A stretch of 14,738 nucleotides of DNA, taken from assembly GCA_004151065.3 (NCBI GenBank), contig NWUY0300003283.1, forward strand, positions 15,857-30,594. Reading direction: 5' to 3'. Below are positions 1-8,814 of the stretch, one piece after another; within the stretch, counting starts at the first letter, position 1, and the number at the start of each line of letters is the position of its first letter. Under the pieces are notes generated by a model. The model saw only the letters and a list, made by a program, of their open reading frames with translations. It did not search any database and was not told the DNA's origin. The DNA is from Larix sibirica. Lineage: Eukaryota > Streptophyta > Pinopsida > Pinales > Pinaceae. The position numbers and the translations under genes are program-made.

Positions 1-159
1 CAATTTCATCTTCATGTTAGATCTATTTTAATTTGTTAATCTTAATTATATACACAATCAACCATTGTCAATATGAAAACAATGCATAATAATCCTCAAA
101 ACAATGCATGCTCAAAGTAATTAATCTTGAATATATATTTGAGATTTCTTATATTTTTC

Positions 160-160
160 N
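160..160. other. Ambiguous base (N)
   Basis: Single undetermined base in AT-rich DNA. The only other N in the window lies at 9225, exactly at a duplication junction, so this one may also mark a contig join or a masked conflict. The sequence alone cannot tell. Confidence 0.95.
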
Positions 161-181
161 CATACATTGTGTAACTTAACC

Positions 182-384
182 AATGCCTACAACATCAACC
201 TTAAATTATGAATGCATCACAACATCCATAAAGACTTTATGAACACTTACAACGTTCGTTTAAGAGTTTCAAATGCATGCAACATTCCATTAAAAGTCAT
301 GAACATGACTAGAATTCACTTAAATCTATGAATACATACCACATTCATTTGAAATGCCTACATGCAAACAATAGTCGTTTAAAT
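182..384 (+). repeat. Degenerate ~30-bp tandem repeat, about 7 units
   Basis: Units begin near 182, 208, 239, 271, 299, 328 and 354, with lengths of 26-32 bp. Most follow the pattern ATGAATGCAT..ACAACATTC followed by a TTTAAA-like stretch. Conservation is loose, which suggests an old minisatellite. No reading frame runs through it. Confidence 0.6.
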
Positions 385-1219
385 ATATCAAGTAACCATT
401 GTTACAATATAGATGTACATATAAAACAGCACCATCTTTGTAATATCTATATATATAAAATAATCTTTGTATAATCACATATACATACAACCATTTTCTT
501 TTATCAAGGACACATAAACATAACAATTCCTTTTTTTCTTACACTATATATACATATACAATACCTAACATCTTTCACCATATATGCATCTAAATGAAAA
601 GGAACCATTGTATAAAAATTGTCTTAATTACATGCTATACCCTTTTTCATCAAGTGTGGGTAACCTACCCATTTTATGTAACATATAAAAGCATAACCTA
701 TTTTATACAATTTTATATAAAGTGTGGCCACCCTCTAAAGTATAACCATTATATAATATTTATATAATCTTGTCATACAATATGCATGAAACAGTAACCA
801 TTTTATATCATGTGGAAAACATAACGCCCTTTTGTTTTAGCCTTTATATAAAGCCTAAATATTTCTTAGAATATATATGAGAAAGGGACCTTTGTAGAAA
901 AATGGGTGTATAATATCCATGTACACTACCATCTCTTATGACTACCCTCTACTTAATTACCACTTCCACGAATGCATACGAGTTATATCCAAGTATAGCA
1001 TATATATAGGGATGTAGCATGACCTGTGCATAAGGTATGCGACGTGGCGATTGAAGCAATGTTAATGCGCATAAATATATAATATACATTTGGTCATACT
1101 GGGGCCATGCCATCTGCATACCCTCCTCCGACATCATAAAAAATCAACTATAGCTTCAAAATATCAATGGCAAAACCAATTACTATTGCAATGCAACAAC
1201 TATCAAGCTAAAATCGATT
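385..1219. other. AT-rich non-coding stretch
   Basis: No gene is recognisable. The stretch carries loosely recurring AACCATT..TATA motifs (around 390, 603, 685, 745, 797), which look like remnants of another decayed tandem or AT-rich repeat. A short perfect inverted repeat, TGGGTA/TACCCA, lies at about 657-671. A 62-codon minus-strand frame at 949-1137 has no recognisable domain and is probably chance. Confidence 0.5.
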
Positions 1220-1782
1220 TCATGCTCCTTGAGATTTCGGGAGGACTGTTGTGTTAAAGGGTATCGGCGGTCACATTAATATAAAGACCTCGACGGCAAC
1301 AACCATCAACGCAGGGCAATTAAGGTTACGTTGGAAGAGCACCTCGGTGCTACGGTGAGACCAAGCTCTTCCCATGCAGAGGTATTTGCCACCTGCCTTC
1401 ACGCAGATACATCCAGCAATGGTACTCAAAAGAGCATGCCAGCTCTGCGCATGCACCCGAAGGCAGTCCAATACTACATAAAATAAATAATGAAATTAAA
1501 AGAGCATGCATTCATGCTTTGCGCCTTCACCCAAAACATGCCATCAAATAAAAAAAGAGGTCAGGGCATAAATGATCTGCGCAGGCTCAACATTAGGAGC
1601 CCTGGTTCGCAACATTGGAAACAAGCCTCTCAGGGACATAAAGCCACATGAAGAAACATTGCACAACAATAACTCCTCCATCAAACAAAAACATTCGACC
1701 GCCAGGTGAAAGCTCTTTCACACAACATGTGCGTGAAGGCTCCTCTAGCCTGTTAGTTTTTGGCATTTCAAGAAAGATTCTC

Positions 1783-1791
1783 AAACCCTAA
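1783..1791. promoter_or_regulatory. Telo-box-like motif AAACCCTAA
   Basis: One AAACCCTAA motif. In plants this motif occurs near the start of many translation-related genes and also as interstitial telomere-like sequence. Read on the minus strand it lies directly upstream of the 63-codon frame ending at 1593. A single nine-base match in 14.7 kb of AT-rich DNA is weak evidence for function. Confidence 0.25.
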
Positions 1792-1944
1792 TGAAAAGTA
1801 TAAACGCAGAATATATAAAATGGTACCATCCAGCACTAAACACCAAACCATGTTTTTAATCTTCCAGCCTTCACCGACATCTTCTCCAAAACTCAAAGAC
1901 TGAGTTCCTCCCCGAAACGAATCCTCTTCTCTTTTTTGTGCCTC

Positions 1945-1973
1945 GAGGCTCTCCCCGAGAAGGCTCTCCCCAA
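1945..1973. repeat. Two-unit direct repeat AGGCTCTCCCC
   Basis: The block AGGCTCTCCCC followed by an A/G-rich spacer appears twice in immediate succession. It is a short local duplication at the edge of the GC-richer island. No function is apparent. Confidence 0.6.
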
Positions 1974-1990
1974 AAACTAGGTCAAAAAAT

Positions 1991-2474
1991 TCCCTCCAAG
2001 ATCATAACATATATTAAAATATATGAATTCATAGCCCAATAATAAAATATGTTTTCACATCAAAAGCAATATATCTACTATTTTCTCATGCCTTAGAACA
2101 CATGTACGTGGAAAGGAGCACTACCATAACATTTAAATGCACCATATCACTTTATTGAAATCACCTCCATTTACCACAAGGTATTTAACCATGGGTTTAT
2201 ATATATATATTAATTATAATTACATTAAACAAAAAAGCATTGTATATATATATATATGAACGTACATATGCAAAACAATTATATGCATTTATAATGCCTT
2301 ACAACAAATACATGCTCATACACTATAATAGGTGCATCTTTATAAAAGCATGAATGTATAAAGATATGTACCATCACTACAATGTAATTCGCAATTATAT
2401 TATGCACACTTTTATTAAAATCATGTACACTCATCCATAATATTATTTGGCATTAGGTTCATACTTATGGCAAG
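1991..2474. other. AT-rich non-coding stretch with TA runs
   Basis: No coding potential. It contains alternating TA runs near 2199-2212 and 2244-2258, typical AT-rich intergenic microsatellite sequence. The string CACTACAATG at 2375 resembles a CACTA terminus only over its first eight bases. Confidence 0.6.
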
Positions 2475-2566
2475 TAAACAACATACTTGTAAACTATTCA
2501 TATACATATTCTTTCATATTTAAACAACATACTTGTAAACTATTTATATACATATTCTTTCATATT
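2475..2566 (+). repeat. 46-bp tandem duplication (two units)
   Basis: Positions 2475-2520 and 2521-2566 are head-to-tail copies with one C/T difference that I can see. The unit starts TAAACAACATACTTGTAAAC and ends CTTTCATATT. The near-identity suggests a recent slippage or repair duplication compared with the decayed repeats around it. Confidence 0.93.
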
Positions 2567-3165
2567 TTGGATAAAAATATAATTATGCATATAAATAATT
2601 TATATGGATTTAATATCTCATGATTTACATTCATGTGTTGCTTCATGCTCCTACATGAGATTACTTAATACACGTGTAACATGGAGTCCTATATAGAATA
2701 CAAAGCCATGAAATAATGTTTGGGTATCTTTGTGAGAGCATAAACATATAAAAAGTGTGCATTGTCAGTTAATTATGTAAAAAATATAAGCACATAAATA
2801 TATTTGCATTCTCATATGTTCATATAAAACACCCGTAATTGCAAGTACCTATGTAATCAAAATCAATGGTTAAAAAGCCGACAAACCAAAAGATAATCTT
2901 TTAGGTAGACTCACCAACAAAAATAAATCAAACGCAAAGCAACATAACTCAAAATAAAGAGTTAAACCAAGACAAGGACGACGACGACGGTTACGAACTT
3001 ACGACTTACTTACTCTCCCCCTTGTGGTTCACCATGCCCTTTTTCACTCTTGGTTGCATTGTGGGAAAAAAAATTTGGCTTAGGCTCTAATTAGTGTCGT
3101 CATGTAGATAGACAAAAATTAAATAATTAAAAGCTTTTACCAGAGATGGAGACGTGACACGATTG
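2567..3165. other. AT-rich non-coding stretch before the 12-bp array
   Basis: No gene seen. A short GAC run (about 2976-2989) is followed by a modestly pyrimidine-rich segment (about 3001-3060). If the array and CACTA end downstream belong to one transposon, part of this stretch may be its interior, but no transposase-like frame is visible. Confidence 0.45.
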
Positions 3166-3716
3166 GATGCCAAACTAAACACAATACTAGGCCCAAAATC
3201 AGACACAACACAGAACATAACAGTAGACGCAAAACTAGATTCCTAATAGGACGTAAAATTGGGCGCTAAATTGGGCACACAACTAGGCACAAAAATGGAA
3301 ATAACACTGGGCATAAAACTAGGCACAACACTACGCACAAAACTGGACACAAAAAAATACATAAAATGGGACAAAAAATTGGACGCAAGACGAGGCGCAA
3401 CACTAGACGTAAAACTAGACACAAAATTAGGCATAATACTGGTCCCAAAATTGGATGCAATTCTACTCGCAAAACTAGACACAAAATTGGACACAAAACA
3501 GGGCGCAAAATTGGCTGCAAACTCAACATAAAACTAGTTGCAAAATTGGATGCAACATTGGATGTAAAATTGGGCACCAAAAAGGGCACAAGCATGGATT
3601 GGACAAAGGAAGCAAAAAAGATTCAATACTAGGCACAAATTAGGGCACAAAAAAAGATGCAATAGGGGTGCAAAAAATTGGGTACAAAATTGAATGTAAA
3701 AAAGGACGCGAAATTC
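3166..3716 (+). repeat. 12-bp minisatellite, about 46 units
   Basis: A long head-to-tail array with consensus close to GGCACAAAACTA (often GACGCAAAATTG). It stays in 12-bp register for most of its length, with only a few 1-2 base slips near 3610-3670. Units differ by many substitutions, so the array is old although the spacing is conserved. Because 12 is divisible by 3, several frames on both strands stay open and read as four-residue repeats such as K-L-D-T; these are by-products, not genes. The array ends 104 bp before a CACTA-type terminus. Plant CACTA elements carry subterminal transposase-binding repeats of about this size, so the array may be an expanded subterminal region; that link is inference. 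Confidence 0.9.
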
Positions 3717-3820
3717 GATGCTTTACGAAATCGTACAATAGCACTAGGTTTAGCGTTGGATTGTTCACCACAATTTGGAAAAAAATTACACTAAAATCCG
3801 ATGCTAAATACGACACAAAT

Positions 3821-3839
3821 TCCAGTTTTTGTTGTAGTG
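3821..3839 (-). mobile_element. CACTA-type transposon terminus (copy A)
   Basis: On the minus strand this reads CACTACAACAAAAACTGG, matching the characteristic terminal inverted repeat start (CACTACAA then an A-rich run) of plant En/Spm-like CACTA transposons. The terminus points outward at 3839, so element DNA lies to the left, toward the 12-bp array. The following three bases, TTC, would be one copy of the 3-bp target duplication. No matching opposite terminus was found in the window and no transposase-like frame is visible. It is a truncated or non-autonomous element, or its other end lies outside the window. Confidence 0.65.
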
Positions 3840-4098
3840 TTCCTTTGGCCCACAAGTGAGGGAGTTTAATGTGTTAGATTAAGGGTTTCTTTTAGGATCT
3901 ACTTGGGGTCATGAACTAAGTGGTGTTTGATTAAGGGTGTGAATATGTGTGCAACAAGTAAATGAGATTGCAAGAAATTGTAAATGCTTGTAAATAAATG
4001 TAGTGTAATGAAAGACAAGATAATATTCAATACTAGACACTAGTTATGTTCTGTTTTGAAACGAAACATATGCTTTCTCTATCAAGTAATGGACCACT
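3840..4098. other. Flank between CACTA end and LTR (copy A)
   Basis: A non-coding segment whose counterpart is 9551-9824. The two differ by scattered substitutions and a 15-bp insertion in copy B that duplicates GTGTGTGCA-like sequence. No polypurine tract precedes the LTR at 4099, so this is upstream flank and not the 3' end of another gypsy element. The last five bases, CCACT, would be the candidate target-site duplication; its partner after a 3' LTR is not in the window. Confidence 0.6.
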
Positions 4099-4425
4099 TG
4101 TAATACCCCATTTTTTACCCCATAGTGTAAATTTGTAGATATTGATGTAAAAGGCTAGAAGCCAGAAACAAATGGTCAGGATGACCAAGGCTATGTGAAT
4201 ATGTACATTTTGATATTAATATAAAATTTCTAATGGCTGCAGAGGAAGAAGAACAAAGAAGAGATGGTGGCTATGAATCCACAAGAGGGCAAGTGATCAT
4301 GGACTTAGTCTTATTTCCCTAGCCTTGGCAATTTAAAAAAGTTCCAAAACCGTGATTAAGAGACATGCTTTGATTAAGCATTATTTAATTATCTTAAGAA
4401 GGGATTAAGAGGGAGAAAGTGGTCA

Positions 4426-4444
4426 CATGTGGAAAAGCCACATG
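4426..4444. other. Inverted repeat in U3 of LTR A
   Basis: CATGTGG and CCACATG are separated by AAAAG, a perfect 7-bp stem with a 5-base loop, 17 bp upstream of the TATA box. It could be a cis-regulatory palindrome with CACATG cores; function is inferred only. Confidence 0.5.
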
Positions 4445-4461
4445 GAAATCTAAACCATGCA

Positions 4462-4469
4462 TATAAAAG
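4462..4469 (+). promoter_or_regulatory. TATA box of LTR promoter, copy A
   Basis: TATAAAAG in the left third of the LTR, where a U3 core promoter is expected. The sequence downstream is pyrimidine-rich and contains CA steps suitable for initiation near 4490-4500. The start site is inferred. Confidence 0.55.
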
Positions 4470-5321
4470 TGATAATTCAATCTTGGGAGGGGTTCATAAC
4501 TTGATGCATTACAACCATTCTAATTCATTCATCTTCCTTACCATCACCTTGGACTGCCATAGCTTGGTACCGTAACAAAGAACCAAGATGTGATTGATGA
4601 ATATGACTTATGCATGCCATTAAATCGGGTAGATTGGTGTGTGAGAGGAAACTGGCCTGCATCTTGTGCCCTGGAATCCCAATTCAGAGACTTCATGTCT
4701 AGCTTATGCTGGAGCACTGTAAGGGAATAGGAGGTTGCCCAAGGAAATTTTAACTCAAAGAAGGGGTATTTTTCCTGGCATTGTGAAGGTTGATGGGGAA
4801 GGATAATTGAGGGTTGGGACAGCCGTGGAGGGGGTTTAGGAACCAGTGGGATGTATGAGAGACTCAACTGTATAGAGTGGGATTAAGGAAGAGCTTTTCC
4901 CTTGTAGATTTATAGCCCTATCTCGGGGGTTTCCTGTCAAAGTAAGATATGGATTGACAAATCCTATGGCTGGGAGGAACATCTTTCACTTGCAGTCAGT
5001 TAGAGAATAATTGATTAAAAGATAAGTGTCTATCTGGATATAAATTCCATGGAATTAAATATGTGTTTACATGTTGTTTGATTTAATGTTTTATGAATGT
5101 TTAAATGCATGGAATTGCTTGGCATGGTATGCTTGTTTCTTGATTGAATTGCTTGTAAATTAATAATGAATGCATGTGATGTTTTGGGCGACTATATTCC
5201 TTTATTTTCCGCTCTGAGCTTTTGAGAAAAATGAATTTGGATATGAATGATAAATTCATATATGAATCTGAGTACCCCGTGGTCTCAATGGTTCAAAGAG
5301 GTGACTGGGTACGTTACAGAG

Positions 5322-5333
5322 TAGTATTAGAGC
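5322..5333 (+). other. Primer-binding site, initiator-Met type, copy A
   Basis: TAGTATTAGAGC matches 10 of 12 positions of TGGTATCAGAGC, the complement of the plant initiator tRNA-Met 3' end used by most Ty3/gypsy elements. It starts four bases after the LTR terminus. The two mismatches look like G-to-A and C-to-T decay. Confidence 0.78.
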
Positions 5334-7114
5334 TAGGTTTTCAGCACTGGGACTGTATGGGCTGAAATTTAGTTTTACAAGTAGATTTAGAGGATGCATA
5401 CGAAGTGTTTGAAGAAATGTCTGAGAAAAATTGGGAAAAATCAATATGGATTCCTCCAAATGGTTTAATTCATAGCATTAATATGCATATAAATGATTGA
5501 ATTATGGCTTGGGTCATATGTAGAGAGCTGCCACAATAAGACTTTTAATGTTTAATTTGGTTCTGTGTAAATTGCGAAGAATTTACAGTTTGCATGTTAA
5601 TTGTTTGACAAATTGTTTATATGAAATTTATGGTTTAAATTACTTAGATGTTATTATCTGGTTTAGTACAGGAGATGGTAAAATACAAAAATATATAATG
5701 GAATAGTTCGGGTATAAGAAAAGTTTGGAATCAAACCATGGACAAAGGAATTATTACAATTATGTTAACAGTCAGAAATTACTAGTTTTGTTATTGGATA
5801 GAAAAATGTTAGATTTGTTGATCGATGGACATAAAATTTCATAGTAAAAGGAAAATCCAGATGTAATCTCCTACTATCCAAGTGTTAAGATTGGGTAGAC
5901 ACTTGTTGATAAAAATATGTCGAGTGTAACCTTATTTATAACCTCATGGGTATAAAATTCAAAAATTAAGTGTCTATAAAAACTTCAAAATTTGGGGGAA
6001 ATTTGATGTGGGTCCCACCCATGCCATGCAGGCGAAGGGTTGATGTGTAGGTGCCACATGGACATGGGAGTGTGACATGGACAAGCCACATGGATACTGA
6101 GTACAAGTGGCAACATTGGAAGGGGTCATATGCGTGGGTGGCATTCACATAGGACAAGCATAAGTATGTTTATGCCACAGATGGCTAAGATTACATCTTG
6201 CATGTTTGAACTTTTAATATGAGCCATTCACGCAAAAGTAATGTGCCTAAGGTTTAATTTAAGGGGCATGTCTCCAACCACCCAGATTGAGTAGGCAAGT
6301 TTCATCCGTGAGATATACATTATTCGTGCATCGGAAGGTAATTGGAGGTTAATGGAGGGGGTCCTCCCGCGAACGACCCAAATCAATTGTGCAAGTTGGA
6401 TCAGATAGATCTCACCATTCGCGCAAGGCAAGGTGCACGAAAAATAATAAAAGTACCCCTACCAGGAGCGGTGGAGATTTGATCATGCACGTTTGATCAA
6501 GAAATCATGACCATTCACATTGAAGAAGCTAATCGTACCTTATCCAAGAGGTAGTTGCACTAATGGTCGAGATTTAATTTGGGCCCGCGTGGAGATGAGA
6601 TCATGACCATTCGTGCAAGTGATAGACCACATATGTAAAGGTTCCAGAAAAGAGGAATTATGTGATGGAAAATTGTCGATCGAAAACCAATTATGGAAAA
6701 AGGTTTTTTGAGTTTAAAGGCGAGTACAGGAACATTATAAAATTTGGTAGAATTGTGGATTATAATTAGCTATAATTCTCAGCTCCAATATCAAAATTAC
6801 GCATGGCCATAGTGATTGGAATGCTTATCAGAAGGAGAATACAATTAAAAAGGATTTCATAATAAAGCAATACATATCCTTTGTCAGGAAATGAGCAGAA
6901 AGGGACATATAGGTCCTATTTGACAAAAATGTCAAATGGTGTTTTTCATAATTTGAAAATATATGGATATATATGTACATAGGTATGGAAATTATTATTG
7001 AATTTTAGAATTAAATTTTGTCTACCAAATGTAAGAACATGAACACATTGCAAATACAGTTTGGAATTAAATACAGTTACTGGACAAGTTTCTAGAAAAA
7101 TATAGAATAGTAAA
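5334..7114 (+). other. Long untranslated leader of the element, copy A
   Basis: About 1.78 kb separates the primer site from the first gag-like frame, which is long for this class. No coding region is recognisable; frames on both strands are short. It holds a perfect inverted pair, GTGGG/CCCAC, at 6008-6018, several CCACATGG-type motifs (about 6054-6094) resembling the U3 palindrome, and a degenerate ~96-bp tandem repeat (6128-6630). The GC- and CpG-richer centre (6000-6620) differs from the AT-rich parts and may be acquired sequence. Confidence 0.6.
6128..6630 (+). repeat. Degenerate ~96-bp tandem repeat in leader, copy A
   Basis: The landmark ATGACCATTCGTGCAAG, or a close variant, recurs with CCATTC-like starts at about 6224, 6319, 6415, 6511 and 6607, a spacing of 95-96 bp. 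Upstream of each landmark comes a related block of the form GAGATT..ATC.TGCACGTTTGATCA. I estimate four full units, one partial unit on the right and an older one on the left. Divergence between units is high. Confidence 0.7.
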
Positions 7115-7678
7115 ATGGAAGGAGAGCTTCCATATAGACATGAAGAAGATGTCAGAGGTCAGGATATCAATGCGGGGGAATGCAAAAATGGAAAAAATGG
7201 GCATAGAGAAGATGTAAACCAACTAGAATTTGTGGAAACCGTGAGGAGTCTGAGGATGGAGGTACAAAGTTATAGGGAAGACAATGAGAGGATGTTGAGG
7301 GCCCGGGAACAACAAAATGAGTTGAACACTCAGTTGACGCAGAGTCTAAATATGTTACAAAGGAAAATAAAAATGGGATCAGCCTCAATTGAAAAGGAAG
7401 AAGGAAGAGAAGGGTCAAGGAAGAGATCACATGATAAATCTAAACACTCTAAAAGTGCTACCAGGAGTTATAAGAGGCACTACTCACCACACTACGTAGT
7501 CAGGAAGTCACAAATAACTGAGGGTTCTAGCAATAGCGCAAAAATGTCTCCATTTAAACATCATAAAATAAGGCATGTGAAAGATGGTCTACAAGGGGAA
7601 CTTATAAATGTAAACCTCCCAAATTTGATGGTGAGAACAAAAAGGGAGAAGATGTTGAAGCTTGGTTGTTGGGGATGA
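7115..7678 (+). pseudogene. gag N-terminal fragment, coiled coil, copy A
   Basis: The first gag frame of the gypsy element. The ATG at 7115 is the first one after the leader that opens a long frame; 187 codons lie before the stop. Residues about 40-90 look like a coiled coil (FVETVRSLRMEVQS onward, rich in E, R, Q, L, M). Residues about 98-130 are very basic (SRKRSHDKSKHSKSATRSYK), plausible for RNA binding. The last ~30 codons are out of frame: the true Gag sequence continues in frame 7567-7869, where KPPKFDG begins at 7612. A net frameshift therefore lies at about 7567-7600. Family placement rests on the downstream gag and pol motifs, not on this part. It cannot produce a full Gag. Confidence 0.7.
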
Positions 7679-7869
7679 GAAAATATTTTCATCTACGTAA
7701 TTATTCCTCTAACATGGAAACTAGGATTTCCATCTACAACTTAAAGGGAAAGGCTTCCAGTTGGTGGGACCAATTGGTTCAAGTTAATCATATCAGTGAA
7801 AAGAGGATTTCATGGAGTCAATTCAAGAGGTTTAATTTGGGCCCGCGTGGAGTTAATTGGGAGGCATGA
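7567..7869 (+). pseudogene. gag central domain fragment (Retrotrans_gag type), copy A
   Basis: This frame is shifted relative to the previous gag fragment. Visible motifs are PPKFDGENKKGEDVEAWL near the start and ISIYNLKGKASSWWDQ in the middle, both hallmarks of plant Ty3/gypsy Gag; the second carries the typical A-x-x-WW signature. WSQFKRF at about 7813-7833 is followed by FNLGPRGVNWEA and a stop at 7867. The expected conserved stretch between the FKR motif and the downstream MSMDEY motif is missing. In its place is DNA that matches the element's own leader (7830-7851 equals 6573-6594). It looks like a deletion patched with filler DNA. Confidence 0.8.
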
Positions 7870-8279
7870 GCATGGATGAGTATGAAAAGAAGTTTTTAGA
7901 ACTGCTAAGATATGTTGGGTTTATGAAGGAGGAGAAGGTAAATATACAAAGGTTTTTAAGCGGTTTGCTTTTATTTTGCAGGCTTAAAATTCAGTATAAT
8001 CAGCCAAAGACTCTGGAAGAGACAATTCAAAAAGACAAGCACATGTATGATTAGAACAAAGGAAGGGAAAGTTTTCAGAAATCTTGGAGAGATAAGAGGA
8101 AGGATAAGCAAGCTGAAAGGAACAAAGGATTCAAGCCATATTTCTTTTGGAACCAACATAACTCACATCAACAAAGTAATCCAACTCAAAATGGGCCGAG
8201 GATGACAGGATCTACTGGAAAAGGAACCAGGCAGCAAATAAAATGTTGGGACTGTGAAGGAGACCATAATTTTGTATAA
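7857..8279 (+). pseudogene. gag C-terminal fragment with damaged CCHC zinc knuckle, copy A
   Basis: The third gag frame starts around MSMDEYEKKFLELLRYVGF, a typical Gag segment (DEY..KF..L..Y), followed by EEKVNIQRFLSGL. A TAG at 8052-8054 interrupts a lysine- and glutamine-rich linker. The same frame then reaches CWDCEGDH (8244-8267), the first three ligands of a C-x2-C-x3-H-x4-C knuckle. The frame ends at TAA 8277, and the fourth cysteine (TGT 8284, in KDCP) lies in the next frame. The spacing suggests a small insertion of about four bases between the histidine and the last cysteine. The knuckle binds genomic RNA in working relatives. Frameshift and stop are identical in copy B. Confidence 0.82.
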
Positions 8280-8814
8280 AGATTGTCCACAAAGGGGAGA
8301 CAGAATGGGAAATGTGCACAATTTACAACAAGTAGGTACTATGGAGGATGTAGGCAGAAACATTCCCATAATTTATGCACCCTTGGACAATAGACAAGCA
8401 AATCATTAGTCCAACATGATTAAGGTTGAAGGTAAAATTGTCAATCAACCTATTGTTATTCTCATTGATTCAGGAGCAAGTCATAGTTATATTGATCCTA
8501 ATTTAGTTGAAATATTTCAGCTAAAGAAAAGTAAGTAGAATAGATCATGGATGGTTCAATTGGATATTGGAACAAAAAGGAAGATTAATGGGTTAGTAAA
8601 GGGTTTTCCATTGGATATGAATGGTATGAACACTTTTGTAGATTTGAACATAATGCCACTTGGTTCATATGATGTATTGATTGGGATGGATTGGTTAGAT
8701 GCACACCATGTGATATTAGATTGTCATAAAAAGTCATTTACTTGTTTTGATGAAGAAGGGAAGCAAAAGATAGTGCAAGGAATTCCAAGGCCTATCTCAA
8801 TAAGAGAAATTTGA
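8275..8814 (+). pseudogene. Retroviral-type aspartic protease fragment, copy A
   Basis: This frame continues from KDCP of the zinc knuckle and is broken by TAG at 8407 and 8536 and by TGA at 8812. The catalytic motif is visible as VILIDSGASHSYI, with the active-site Asp at 8467-8469. The second conserved block, YDVLIGMDWLDAHHVILDC (8671-8727), is the diagnostic C-terminal motif of Ty3/gypsy proteases. It is followed by a linker ending GIPRPISIREI. In functional relatives the dimeric enzyme cleaves Gag-Pol. The frame order gag, protease, RT fits Ty3/gypsy. The catalytic triad is intact, but the stops prevent expression. The TGA at 8812 is absent from copy B. Confidence 0.87.

Larger units (their letters stand above)
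1220..1990 (-). other. GC-richer island, unidentified; possible decayed gene or repeat fragment
   Basis: This block is visibly richer in G+C and CpG than the AT-rich DNA on both sides. On the minus strand it holds short frames of about 63-66 codons (1593-1784 and 1271-1471). The motif GTGAAGGC or its complement recurs (about 1390, 1455, 1522, 1732, 1868), as does AAAGAGCATGC (about 1429 and 1499). I recognise no protein family, and no splice-joined product is convincing. It may be a fragment of a host gene or of another transposable element; I would not annotate a gene here. Confidence 0.3.
4099..5318 (+). mobile_element. 5' LTR of Ty3/gypsy element, copy A
   Basis: The LTR begins TGTAATACCCC, a common plant Ty3/gypsy LTR start, and ends ACGTTACA, giving the terminal inverted pair TGTAA/TTACA. 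The right boundary is supported by a primer-binding site four bases downstream. Length is 1220 bp. It carries a TATA box (4462-4469) and a 7-bp inverted repeat just upstream (4426-4444), which places U3 to the left and the transcription start probably near 4490. Near the left end it has 12 bp between two CCCCA direct repeats that copy B lacks. No 3' LTR for this element is present. The minus-strand frame at 4544-4867 has no family resemblance. Confidence 0.82.

Noticed and set aside
949-1784. Spliced minus-strand gene made of the short frames at 949-1137, 1271-1471 and 1593-1784
   Set aside because: No recognisable protein similarity, no convincing splice sites linking them, and frames of this length are expected by chance. 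The region is kept only as an unidentified island.
2375-2390. CACTACAATG as the opposite end of the CACTA element
   Set aside because: Only the first eight bases match the terminus at 3839, and the adjacent triplet CAT does not match TTC on the other side.
3243-3632. Four overlapping open frames on both strands (up to 109 codons) with four-residue repeats such as K-L-D-T
   Set aside because: They arise because the 12-bp repeat is a multiple of three and carries few stop codons. Frames on opposite strands overlap fully, and no start context or domain supports any of them.
3166-3716. CRISPR-like array
   Set aside because: Units are contiguous 12-mers with no spacers, and the context is plant repeat DNA.
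4544-4867. 107-codon minus-strand frame, also at 10257-10580
   Set aside because: It lies wholly inside the LTR. It has no recognisable domain, and its preservation in both copies only reflects the near-identical core.
7167-7430. 87-codon minus-strand frame, also at 12880-13143
   Set aside because: It is antisense to the coiled-coil part of gag and has no features of its own.
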